A DNA stretch of 64,000 nt, taken from Bremia lactucae. Lineage: Eukaryota; Oomycota; Peronosporomycetes; Peronosporales; Peronosporaceae. A program made the translations under genes and the position numbers. Positions 23,273-33,852 of this stretch are shown in pieces. A model generated the notes under the pieces. It did not search any database and was not told the DNA's origin. It saw nothing but the letters and a program-made list of their open reading frames with translations. The stretch is from NCBI RefSeq assembly GCF_004359215.1, contig NC_090613.1, positions 2,884,122 through 2,948,121 on the forward strand, in the 5' to 3' direction. Each line of letters opens with the position of its first letter. Position 1 is the stretch's first letter.

Positions 23273-24360
23273 GAGATTTGCAAATTTTCTTGAGGTTGCT
23301 GGATCAGAAGGGCGTTGCGCCCCCTACTGACCCCGACCGTTTTTTGGCGGTCCGCCTTGCCATTGCGTTTTCGCAACAACGTCGGACCCGCGACCGTTGC
23401 CCTTTTTGGCATACGGTCAAAATTACGTTCAGTACCGAAAGGTACTGGGCGTGGGGCACTACACTCATGAGCGTAGTGTCCTAATTTTTGGCAGCGATGG
23501 CATTTCTGCAATCGCATATTCCTCGAAAAGCGAGGTCTCTCGCTTTCGATGTAAGAGAGGTCCATGGGTTCTAGACCTCCTAGCCCGTGTCGTCTTGGAG
23601 GACGATACGATGACGAACTAGCTTGAGCCTGTCTCAAGCTAAAGTCCTCCTGTTCCGCAACGGATATTGCTTCTTCAAGCGTATCCAGTTCCAAGCGGAA
23701 CAGGTGGGTCTTAACGGAACCATACGTAAGACCTTGCATGAACACCGTAATCAACGTGTGTTCATGGACTGGGTTATTTGTAATACAAATCGCTAAGAGT
23801 CGTATGTGCTGGGCATATGCGTGAACATCACGCTTGCCTTGCTTGAGTTTCAAAAGCTCTAAACGAGCTCTGAAGTCAGCCCTAGGCGGTTCATACGTCT
23901 GTTTGAGCCGGGCTTTAAAAGCCTCTAGCTCCCAAAGACATATGGGTCGCACAACTTAAGGCCCAATGCCCAAGTTTTGGCACGACCTGCCAAATTTGAT
24001 TGAGCGAATGCGACTTGCATTTGATCGTCGACGATGTGACGTGCCCCTATGGCATCGTCCAACTCGACAAACCATCTCAGGAGGGAGTCTTCTTCGACTC
24101 CCCTACACTTAGAGATATCAATCTTTAAGGTTTCGGGACGACGCGTATGCGTCATCCCAGGTACAGGGGTCTGTACCTGTTGTAACCTCAACAGTTCTGC
24201 CTGTTGAGAGCTTTGCTAATTCAGCAAGACTACTTTTTCCTTCATCTCGTCAAGTTCATGTTGTATGAACTTGGCGATGGCTGAATGGAGGGCATCTCTG
24301 TCCAAATTGGACAGCATTTCCAAGATTGCATCGTTTCCTACGGTCGAACTCATTTGTTCG
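23269..24360 (-). pseudogene. Gypsy gag with zinc knuckle
   Basis: Frames at 23269-23952 and 23925-24191 cover the gag helical core (LKQTYEPPRADFRARLELLK, HTLITVFMQGLTYGSVKTHL) and an intact CCHC zinc knuckle CHRCQKLGHYAHEC, followed by a basic Arg/Lys-rich tail. A frame break near 23940 and stops near 24215 disrupt it. Confidence 0.92.
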
Positions 24361-24496
24361 ACCGCACTCCTTTCGATGTCACTTAGAAAGGAGTAGCTTT
24401 AACGCGAAACGTGATGCGTATTCCAACTATCATCTAACATGGACATGTTAGATGAAGAAAATGTGGTCCTTGGACGGACTACAAAGTGCTACCAGG
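24361..24496 (-). other. Gypsy leader and primer-binding-site-like segment
   Basis: Between gag and LTR is the conserved leader. Next to the LTR the element strand reads CCTGGTAGCACTTTGTAGTC, with TGG two bases inside the LTR edge, as expected for a tRNA 3'-end complement. The same segment flanks all family LTRs seen. The matching tRNA was not identified. Confidence 0.6.
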
Positions 24497-24949
24497 TGTA
24501 AAGGGACACGGCGACTTGTACTGCTTCAGTTCAAGTCCACTTCGCACTGCTACAGTTGCGAGTGGTGCCTTACGTCGCTTCACGTACACTAGTACGTGTA
24601 GAGGAAGACTTCTCTTTAAGACAACTAACTTAAAGAGGTTTAAATGAAACTGTATTAATACAATTAAGTATCTCTTCTATCTATCTTGTAAATGCTAACT
24701 TAATTATAAACTAATACTAAACGTGCAATTGAATTCTTTTCTTATCTTGTCTGTATCTCTCTTTTGTTTACATCTACAGCTGATTAGTCTGCGGAATTAA
24801 TAGATATAATTGTCTATACCAATTTATGGATAAGAAATTTGAACATTACTATTTAAAGTAATATCCTCCAAAGATTATCTACCTTTTCGATAATATATTA
24901 ATTAACAACCTTTAAGTGTTAATTTCATGTAACGATACACCCTGTTACA
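24497..24949 (-). repeat. LTR of Gypsy family 1
   Basis: 453 bp with outer ends TGTAAAGGG and CCCTGTTACA. It is the 5' LTR of the third minus-strand copy. Confidence 0.93.
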
Positions 24950-25917
24950 TGGACAATGTACTCCACTTCGCTTAGCGAAAAACACTTAATGTCTGTCCAC
25001 CAACTCCAAGGTCCAACTTCACGTTTGGTCGTGGGGCCTGACCCGTCGACCTAAATTCACCTGTATACAAATTACGAGTTCGTAACACTTGGCCCTGACC
25101 CCTGACGACGCTCTTTATCCATAGAATTCAAACGTAAAGAAATCCTAGCCAGCTCTGCCGCAATGTCGCTGCCCGGTTAGGGTTCCACACTTGGCACTCC
25201 CCTTTCGCGAGCGCCCAAGTACTCTTCCTCAGTGGCGCCCCTTCGCGTGCTGCCACATGCGCTTCTTCCCCATACGCATTCCCTGCGTAATTAGGTGTTG
25301 CGCCCCTAAGCACTTCCTCATCCGCCACTGGGCTCATAACCTTCTAATAAAAAGCAAGAAAGGTCTCCAAAGAAGTGTTTTCAAAGATTAAGTTTATAAA
25401 CAACACTATTTGTGTCATACCTCCTACCACCCTGATTTGCAGTTGCTCGTTGCTCCTGCGAAATGGTATGCTCACACCTTCCGTCTTTTCTGTCACCTGC
25501 AACACACCAAAATATACAAATGAAAGACAATTCTGGAGAACGGCAGTTGTTTTCTTGATGGCTTGGGACCTGGCGGTATTTCAATCTGTGAAATACCATT
25601 TTCCAACAGTGTTCACCGTCGCGAACTCGTGGACGGCGCAACAAACCCAATTGCGCTGAGGACAGGGGTCTTATAGGCTGTTTGCTCTTACTGTACCTGT
25701 TCATCGCCGCAATTCCAGTGACTCCAGCGACTCATTTGCTTTGCAAGTATAAAAAAATCAATTTTATATTGTTGTACTACAAAAGAGAGTTTGACTCTGG
25801 AGGAAACTTGAGTAGCCCCGCTGGGCAGTAAAAACTCCAAAAACCTCTTGAAAAGGCCTATACGCTTATTTTAAGATGACTGGCTCGTTAGAGGTGGGTT
25901 CGTTAAGGGTATTGATA
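24950..25917. other. Intergenic or repeat-derived stretch without a recognised gene
   Basis: Short open frames exist, for example 25128-25337 on the minus strand, which begins MSPVADEEVLRG and is Ala/Arg-rich, and 25381-25704 on the minus strand, but none has a recognised domain and none is flanked by a plausible gene structure. The first may be a repeat-derived gag-like piece. Nothing firm is seen. Confidence 0.4.
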
Positions 25918-26090
25918 CCCCACAGCTAAAATTGATATCCCCACAACTATTTCTCAAAATGTTTTTTATTTTGAATTTCATAAACCGCTCCTACTTAAAT
26001 TGTTACTCCCACAACTTTTTTAAAAAAATGCTTTTAAATTCGCAAACTAAAGTTGTTAGTCCCACAACTTCTGTAAAGATATTAATTGCT
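25918..26090 (+). repeat. Left arm of long inverted repeat
   Basis: It pairs in inverted orientation with 26854-27020. Sub-words CCCACAACT recur at about 25930-25948, 26008-26016 and 26061-26069. Confidence 0.8.
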
Positions 26091-26853
26091 ATAAACACAA
26101 CGCCGAAAACATGACGTTACATCAAAAACTCGATGAAGGAAAACTGGATCTGAACTAGCCAAAAGTCTCGTTCCTCACTAATGCAATTGCATTAACCCAA
26201 GGTAACTTTACACCAAGATGCAGCTGAGCCATTTGCCAGTGGTTACTATTGACTTGCAAGAGTACCTTTCCTTTCGCTACTGTGGTGTATGGATTGAAAG
26301 AAGTTTCGGATCCATCTTCAGTCAAAATAAACACTGACCTTGAATAGCAGGTAGCTGCAAGAACAGCACATGCAGGAGAACCAAACCAGCTGGTTACAGG
26401 TATCGGTCCATTGCAGCAGGTGAGCAATTGCATGATAACCACATTTCGTATGTTCCTCATAAGTCACTATGTTGTATCGCAGATTTTCTTAAAGCTTATG
26501 CGTAGCCATCAATGAATGCAAACTCTTGTGCATCTTTGAAGAGCTCTTCAAATGTGTTATAGGTTTGGTGTACTGGTGCTAAAATGTTGTAAAGGGCAAG
26601 TGTCTTTGTCAAGTTTTGATGTAAGCATTGAATGAATGGAAACTGTATAAAGGAGCTGAACAAGCATCCTTCATATAGATAAAGAATACTGTGGACATTG
26701 TGGCATCAATCTACAGTCGAAACATAGTATGTACTAGCCAATCAAAGCCGAAATATAATAGTAATAGCCACTGCTAGTTGAAATATAATATATATTAGCC
26801 AATCACAGGTGACACATAATGTCTATTGGCGATTCGGCATTTTGGATTGAACT

Positions 26854-27020
26854 TGCAATTAAAATCATTACAGAAGTTGTGGAAATAACCATTTTAATTG
26901 CGAGTTTAAAATTATTATTTTTCTAAAAAAATAGTTGTGAGAGTAACAATTTAAGTCATTTAAATTTAAATAAATATTAATTAAAAATAGCTGTGGGAAT
27001 ATCAATTTTAGTTGTGGGGA
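26854..27020 (-). repeat. Right arm of long inverted repeat
   Basis: Its reverse complement matches the left arm, including AAATTGTTACTC and CCACAACTTCTGTAA. Both arms are AT-rich with small indels. Confidence 0.8.
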
Positions 27021-27617
27021 CCGTTCTTTTACCATAAAGTCAAAGCCTTGGTGTTATTGATTAGCCAAACTATCCAATCATCTGAAGAAATCGTCGGCAA
27101 ATACAATAAATCTCAAAATGTGTCTTGATTCCTTTGCGATGTAGATTCCTTCTTCAAGAGGTCCTTGCACGCCGATATATTAGTCCCATCTTCACGTGTG
27201 CCTGAATTCTAGTGCCTTGTTGGTCACACTTTACTCGGATTTGCTGAAGCTACCCGTTGCTGCCTACCTCTACCAATGCTTGGCTCTTTTTAGTCTCGTC
27301 CCGTTATAATTTTAAATCATGGCCACCTTTTCGCCTTAGGCGGCAGATAATTCACGTGAGGCCTCTATAGTTACATACCCCTGCCCTAACATTTTCAACC
27401 AACAAGTAGTATTTATTCACAGGAACATTTGCAGAGACTCATGAGCAACCACGGTAACCCCCCCCCGTACTGAACGTGTCTTTTTTTGAATAATACTTTC
27501 CGTTACTAGCGCCATGGATGCCGTCGTAACGACACTTTATCAGTATTACATCAACTTTTTCTCAGTGCCTCGCAGTGAAGCAGCCTCTGCATCTCGCCTG
27601 TCGCAATATCTAATCTT
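27021..27617. other. Upstream region of the RME-8-like gene
   Basis: No gene is recognised. It contains a run of nine C residues near 27460 and an upstream ATG at 27513 in another frame that opens 61 codons overlapping the main start. That frame has no recognised domain and is probably 5' leader. Confidence 0.4.
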
Positions 27618-30600
27618 ATGGTGGCGAACCCACTTATTGACTCTACTCTACCATCAGGAAGTTTTTCGGGCGGTGACACAGTTATCGCACAATATCTAGC
27701 AACTAAAGAGTCATGGTGGGTCACATATCCACGCATTCTCGTGGTCACGGCTTCCACACTAAGCACGTACAACCCAGAAACATTTTTATGCACAAATCAG
27801 TGGAATATTATTGACATCGAAGCCGTGAAGCTATTCCCGACTAAAAATGACTTCGTTCTTAGACTCGAGACATCACGTTTCCGTTCAGCCAGATTGAAGT
27901 TTAACTGCCCCGCTAGGGGCCATCTACTATCGCTACTAGCAAAGCTGCGTTGCCAAGCTAAAGGAAAAGCATCGCTCTATCGTTTAGTGTATGCCCCAAG
28001 AATCCACTTCCGCTGTATTGAGCAATATGCCAATGGGTCCAACAAACTGCTGTTCTTGCAAGTGACGGTGTCGAGTATTGTCTTCTTGGACGAACGCGGG
28101 CGCCATGTTCAGAATCTTCCGTATCTTTATTTACGCATGACCGCATACTCGACTGAGCATTGCGAGGGCATGGTGCTGTCGACAGCTTTTCATGATCGAT
28201 TCTTTATCTGCACCGATAGACATGATTGTCTAAATGCGATCGTAGCTGCTGCAAATGAGGTGGGGATTGGGCTTTGCACGACCTCAACACACATCACGGC
28301 GCAGCAACTTCGGTTTCATAATTTAAAGTTGCTGAATCGTGCATCAGTCATCCGTTTCGATGTCAAGATGGCAAATACGACGGTGGATGAGGGCGACGCA
28401 GTGCCTCGGAGCGATTCTAGCGACACCGAAAAGAAGGTATATAAGAAGATACAATTAATTCTTCAGGGCGATTTTATAGTCGAGATGCACTGTTCCATGC
28501 GCACTGTAATTGCGCGTCCGTACAGCGCACTTTTAGCGATTGTCCGCCCTGATTGGGATCTGCGAATGCTAGTGTTGGAATTTAAGCAAGAAGAATTGCT
28601 TATCCTTGACGTAGACGGCCGCGATCAGCTTGTCATCATGCTACTGCTGGTGTGTCGAGAGGCAGGTCAGCACAATGTTGTCCTCAACTCTTCGAGATTC
28701 AATTATTGCCGATTCTACTACCCTCATACTGCTGACAGCGCCACTGATGATAGCAATACTGCCGGCGTGACAATGACAACGTTCTTGCTAAGGCGACTCT
28801 CGCATACAGGTCGCGGAGAAGACAGCTACGGCGAAAAAGGTCGAAGCAGCAGTGTGTGGTCTTTTCGCAGGCGACAAGGTGGACTTCGGGCTTCATTAGG
28901 AAACAATGACACAGCAAGATCTGATACGAGCCAGCGTGGCGGGTGGTTTCAGCGCCGTATCAATAGTAACAAGCGTGCAACAGAGCCTTCGTTCGACATG
29001 CGCCATTCCATCGACTCAGGCCTATTCATGTATGAGGGCGTGAGCATCACTGTTGCTATGGAAGAGCTCAATGCCAATCTCCCACTGGACGAGCTTATGC
29101 ACAGCGGACCTGGGCAAGCTGACGAAGTAAACAAGTCGATAAGACTTGTCTTTGAGCATTTTATTATGTTAGTAGCCACACATAGACGATATGGAGATAC
29201 AACCAGATCTGAGATAACCACCACCATACAAGCACTTTTGCGCTTATATCACCATCCAGATGCATGCTTCACAGACGAGATGGTTTGTAAGCTTGCTTGT
29301 TATGACATGTTATTTTGAATGCTGACCATTGTGTTTGCGGGTAGATTCCTCAACTTTTTGACACTGTCCATGAGCTCGTATTACAGCAAGAAGTTCTTAC
29401 TTGCTACTGGTGCCTCAGGTTGCTGCAATGTTTGTTGGGCATTCGGACTATCAATACTGCTCCAGGGTGCAATGGAGCTGGGGACCAGCGTGCTAAACTG
29501 ATTCAGCACCTTGTCTACCACGAGGCGCTGCTACATACCATTGCCGAACTTATTCCGGCCTCGTTAGATGACTTGAACAATTCATCTGGCGTAGCAAACT
29601 TGTCTTTTAACGGAACAGCTTTCTGGGTGGATGATCCAGAAATTGAATTTGACTTGCTATCTAATTCTTCAACACATCCCTCCATCTTATTCACAAAGGA
29701 GGCTCAGATCCAGAATACAATTAATGTGGTATTTTACGAGACGCTACTCACATTGCACCAAATAGTGGTGTATCTGCAAAGTGCAGTAATGGAGCAGCGG
29801 GCGACGCTTGATTGCCCAAATTACGTTGCGGCGAGCAACCGACATTCGTTGCAAAAGAATAATCTTAATGATACATTGGCTGTCAAGCAGATAGAGGCTG
29901 TTGCAGAAAAACTACTGGAAAAACACCGATTTCTGGTGGAATCAATCATCGACGTTCGTCTTGTTCGGATGGCCGAGACATCAGTGGCACTCGTAAAATT
30001 CGTATTGTGTCACTTCGCGACCAGAGCCACACATCAACCTCATGTATCGCCTTTGTCGCATTTTATTGAAAGAGATTATAACGATACTCAAAAGGAACGT
30101 CTGCGCGCGTTGAATTCTTTTTTGAATAGCTACCAAGCCATAACTGAGAGCAGCTTGGAGCCTCCGTCACTTTTATTCTGTACTGGAAAAACAATTGAAA
30201 TGCCGGTTTATGCATTTAGCAACAGCACTAGCGATTGCACAAATGCGGCAGCGGACAGGCTGCTTTACCAAAAAAAGTTGAATGATGTTGCATCGAACGG
30301 ATCAATGAGACTTGAGTATTTAAACTCTATGAAGTCACCGAGTTCAATCCGAGATGATAAAAAGAACACGCCAATAAAACCAGAGCCATATAAAAGTCCG
30401 TCGGAAGAGATGCTGCAAAAATTGTTAACGCAAAAGAAAAAGAAAAAGTGTATTTTATCACTTAATGGCGAAAGCACTTGCAGAAGCCACGTCAAGCAGC
30501 AAGCAAAGTACGATCTTAATCATGCTTTTGGACCACAAATCTGCAAAAAACAAAACCAACTGTCGGTTCCAGCGCCAGAGAAGCGCTTGAGTGGTCAAAT

Positions 30601-31195
30601 AAGTCCTATAAGTATTGCTTGTAAAGAGACAAGTTTCTTAAGTGAAATGGACACAGAAAACACAATCCGTCCATTGCTGGAAAGTCGTTACTCTTTTCCT
30701 GGTACCTGCTCATCGCAAGCCTTTCAGGCGTCTTTCAAAGCGTCAGGAAGTCGAACATCGAACGAATGCGATGCATGCATTGGATGCAATGATGTGTGTA
30801 CGAACGAGATTTGCTTTTCATGTGCTGAGAAGAAATACCACGTGTGTGTCGCCTTTGCAAACTCTTTAGTTACTTCTAGGGCAACAGGGCATCAAAGTAT
30901 ATCAAATTATCGCATGTCGTCGTCAAATGAACATTCCTGCAACGTTGAGCGAGAGTATTCTTCCTGCGAAATGAAACGGCACCAAAACCAGCGTTCATGT
31001 TGGATCCGTATCGGTGACAGTATTGCAGACGTGACAAGTTTGCTTGTCGTGCATCCTGGAGGAGCACATGTGATACTGGAGGCAGCAAAGCATGGCAAAG
31101 ATTGCGGGCGAATTTTGGAACTGCACCCACCTGCTGCATTGGAAAAAGTAATGCAGTATCGCCTGGGTCGATATTACTGTTGCAGCTCGTCTTGA
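27618..31195 (+). CDS. RME-8/DNAJC13-like N-terminal protein with C-terminal cytochrome b5-like domain
   Basis: Two exons, 27618-29282 and 29345-31195, joined across a 62-base intron in phase 0, give about 1,171 residues. The frame after the acceptor (IPQLFDTVHELV) fits the preceding one. Residues about 20-110 (KESWWVTYPRILVV, STYNPETFLCTNQW) match the PH-like N-terminus of RME-8/DNAJC13/GRV2, endosomal J-domain proteins involved in sorting. The similarity runs weakly to about residue 560. The usual family members exceed 2,000 residues and have a central J domain; none is visible here. Residues about 1030-1056 form a Cys-rich cluster (C-x2-C-x2-C-x3-C-x4-C-x2-C). Residues 1106-1165 look like cytochrome b5: the HPGG box at 1125 and a second His in LELHPP as possible heme ligands. 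It converges on the next gene with a 138-base gap. The first-exon start is the first ATG of the frame, and an upstream exon cannot be excluded. Confidence 0.72.
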
Positions 31196-31333
31196 GACAC
31201 CACTCTATTGCGATTAGCGAATGTTATGGCTCATGCAGTAGAATTCCTCGTTACATAACTCCACTAAATCCTAAATTTTAAGCATATTTTGCTGAAGCAA
31301 CACCTTCACCTTTCCATCGTGATAGCATTAATG

Positions 31334-32959
31334 CTATTCTCTCTTATTAAGCTTTTGTAGAAAACGCAGTGTTGTCTTCGCCATGATAGAAGTTAACTGG
31401 GAGACAATTCCTTCAAGAATCTCCACATGACCAGTACATTGTTGTGGAAATTTTGAAATTAGCGTGAATATAACTGTTGCAAATTTGAGCGAGCCTTTAA
31501 TGTCCCCAAGATCCGGGCGCTCCAGAACGGTTTCAACCGCTTCAATAAACAGTTCTATTGTCGATGATGATAACGCTGGTTTCATGCTGAATATGTTTTG
31601 GAATACCAATAATGCCGAATCATTGGAAAGCAAAAGCGAGCTCGAAGAATTGGCACTACCGCTGGCTGTAGTTGCTTTTAAAGATCTTCGAAGATATTCG
31701 TCCAGCTGGTGAATTGGTATTGAGTATGGAATCTGTAAAATTCGAATAATTGCTTCCGCTTGCGGAGGCCCAATGTCATACTTGGAATTATTAAAATTTC
31801 CACCCACCAAAAGGGGAAGTAAAAGTGAGTCAACAAGAGCTTCACTATAATTAGGACTATAGCGAAGCGCGGTCTGGAGAAGTACACGAGAGATGACTGA
31901 TTTGGCCGAGCAGATCTTCGGTAAGATGCTAGTTTCGAGAAAGATTGCTGCGTACCGCGAACTCCAATTAGAATCAACTAATGCACTGCCAACAAGACGA
32001 TAGCAATTGCTTGCGTTAGTATACATTATTATCATTTTTAGAAGATATCTACCTTGTGATCTGAAATAGAGCTTCGTCCATGGTCAAGTCCATACGAAGT
32101 TTCTTGCACAAAAGCTGAAAAGTCACCTCGTTAGCTACATTGGCAGTCTGAACGTCATTAACGACTTCAGCTATCAAATCGAAAGCACGTGAAGCTACAT
32201 CATCAATCACAATTGCTGTTTCATTTTTCAGCTGAGCGAGCTGCTTAGCCAGTCCGGACGCGCGATCTTCCACCTATCGCAAAAGACGACGTGTGAAAGC
32301 AAGCAATACATATCCGATTGTAGAAATATGTTTCAGACCTCTTTTGATAGCAAAGGTTGTTGGTGTATCATCATTCCTGTTTGTGTCGAAATTGGCAATT
32401 TATCCCTCGAATTCTGTTGCATTGGTTTCAATGTGGCCGAAGTATCTAGAGTTTCGGCTTTAAAGCGCTTTTTTACTCGAAAATATGCCGTTATTGGAGT
32501 CATAGAGCAAATTTCTGACGATAATGCCTTTGGCATATTTTCTGCCTCAAATTCATGTAAGGAGAAGTCGACTTGATTCAATGTCAGCCGCCGCATCCGA
32601 CGTCGGAACGCAGAATTTTTGGGCAAATTTTTTTTTTTTTTTCTACTTTCCTCAACTCCAAGCACCATTTCTGCTAACGTCAAACATACAGCATCAGTTT
32701 CGTATCGTCGTGGCATTGCTGTCACTTGAAGGAAGGCTTTTGCCAGGCTCATAGCCGCTTCAGTGCTTGGAGATGCCCCGCTCGCCAACGCACTCCATAT
32801 ATCGCGCTGCACTCGCAAACTATGCTGCTCAAGGCAGATGCCAAGTTTGGAGTATTCTCTATCATCGTCTGTAATTTCGCCGTCTTCCACTTCAACGAAG
32901 ATACTTAGCTCGTGTAAAATGTCGGGGGCAACTTGGCGATTATCTGCGAATAGTAGCAT
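31334..32959 (-). CDS. Helical protein with FANCE-like C-terminal domain
   Basis: Exons on the minus strand at 32339-32959, 32053-32273 and 31334-32009, with introns in phases 0 and 2, give about 505 residues. The last exon is an all-helical repeat region (VISRVLLQTALRYSPNYSEA, LLLPLLVGG, FATVIFTLISKFPQQC, STIELFIEAVETVLERP) ending in TTLRFLQKL, whose layout resembles the C-terminal FANC-repeat domain of FANCE, the Fanconi core subunit that contacts FANCD2. This assignment rests on remembered pattern only and needs a profile search. The middle exon is coiled coil. A 14-base A run encodes a Lys tract near residue 113-118. The frame stays open upstream of the chosen ATG to about 33052, after a possible acceptor, so the N-terminus is uncertain. 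Confidence 0.55.
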
Positions 32960-33852
32960 GGCGCTTATAGCACTGGTAATGAAAAGAAGATGGTCATTAC
33001 GAACCTTGCAGATATTCGCGCACCCCGAAGGCGCCTTTAGACTGAGCCGCAAAGGCTAAACGCTGCATGCTGGACAAAAATTAGGGCAATCGATGAAACT
33101 TGCAATTTCATACGCTCAATTTGTATGGACTAAAAATCAGATTCATTTCGTTAAATTTGTTGCTGATAAGCTTTTAACCTAGTCGGCCTTTCAGGCACGA
33201 TCGGCCAAAGCTTTAAATTTATGTGACGAGCGCGGACATGTGCGCACTCGCAAGTATATGCATTTGACAAACTTATTAATCTTTGGCATCTGATACGTTA
33301 GAAAAACACCTAGCAACTAGTCAATATTAAGCTCGCCGTCTTAAATGCCAACCGAGACCTAAAAGTCCGATGACTTTCGTGTAAAATTAGAACGTTGGAC
33401 GTCGGAAATGTTTAACTGTGCGCAATTTGCAGCTCTTGCATATCGGTGACGATTTTTACAAATCACAGCTAGTTTTAATCGACAATTATTTACCGAAAAT
33501 TGTTTAAACGAAATTCGTTTGAAAGAAGCGCAGTCACATCGATTCAAGTCTCATGAACAATTTAAAATAGGCGGCGTTTTCAGCCATAAGATCGTGTGCG
33601 CAATAATCGTCCGAGTTTTTTTTTTTTACTTGGAAATTGCGCATGCACACGACGACGCGATGCGAAATGATGATCGTCAGGTTGGTTCTAGCTGCAGTCG
33701 AACCAAATTTTGTGCTTAAATATTCGGAAAACAAGTGAATTAGCGTGCTTAACAATTACAAATGAAGACTAAATTATTTCAAACATTACATCATCTTTTC
33801 TTCCAAAAATCAGATTTTTACTCCTAAAAAAATAGCATTTATCCCACAAAAG
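32960..33852. promoter_or_regulatory. Divergent upstream region between FANCE-like gene and Rab GDI
   Basis: Both neighbours are transcribed away from this stretch, so it must hold their promoters, possibly with a 5' exon of the minus-strand gene at its left edge. It is AT-rich with T runs. Upstream of GDI the pyrimidine-rich ACATCATCTTTTCTTCC (33787-33803) could be an initiator-type element. No gene is recognised. Confidence 0.4.

Larger units (their letters stand above)
19855..24949 (-). mobile_element. Third minus-strand Gypsy family 1 element, best-preserved pol
   Basis: Right to left: LTR (24497-24949), primer site, gag (23269-24360), protease (22622-23272), linker (21840-22620), RT (21062-21830), RNase H (20300-21056), integrase (19860-20300). 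Long open stretches remain (232 codons at 20173-20871, 225 codons at 22045-22722, 227 codons at 23269-23952). The integrase is cut at its C-terminal side at about 19855 and no 3' LTR follows. Confidence 0.93.
25918..27020. mobile_element. Long-terminal-inverted-repeat element (DNA transposon-like)
   Basis: The left arm begins about 25918 with CCCCACAGCTAAAATTGATA and the reverse complement of the right arm, ending at 27020, begins CCCCACAACTAAAATTGATA. The arms align for about 150-170 bases (25918-26090 and 26854-27020) and each contains three spaced copies of CCCACAACT-type words. Between them, on the minus strand at 26155-26460, lies a 101-codon frame with WFGSPACAVLAATCYSRSVF and LLQVNSNHWQMAQL, which resembles the tail of a cysteine-protease-like (OTU/C48) domain. 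Long arms plus such a remnant fit a MULE-type element, but no transposase is seen. Confidence 0.7.

Noticed and set aside
27514..27699. 61-codon frame before and across the start of the RME-8-like gene
   Set aside because: No recognisable domain and no exon phase that joins it to the main frame; probably 5' leader.
29283..29344. Reading the RME-8-like locus as two independent genes
   Set aside because: A 62-base GT...AG intron in phase 0 joins the frames; the alternative GTAAGC donor seven bases on gives an immediate stop.
32629..32643. Homopolymer T run as a possible terminator or poly(A) signal
   Set aside because: It lies inside an open exon of the minus-strand gene, where it codes for Lys residues.
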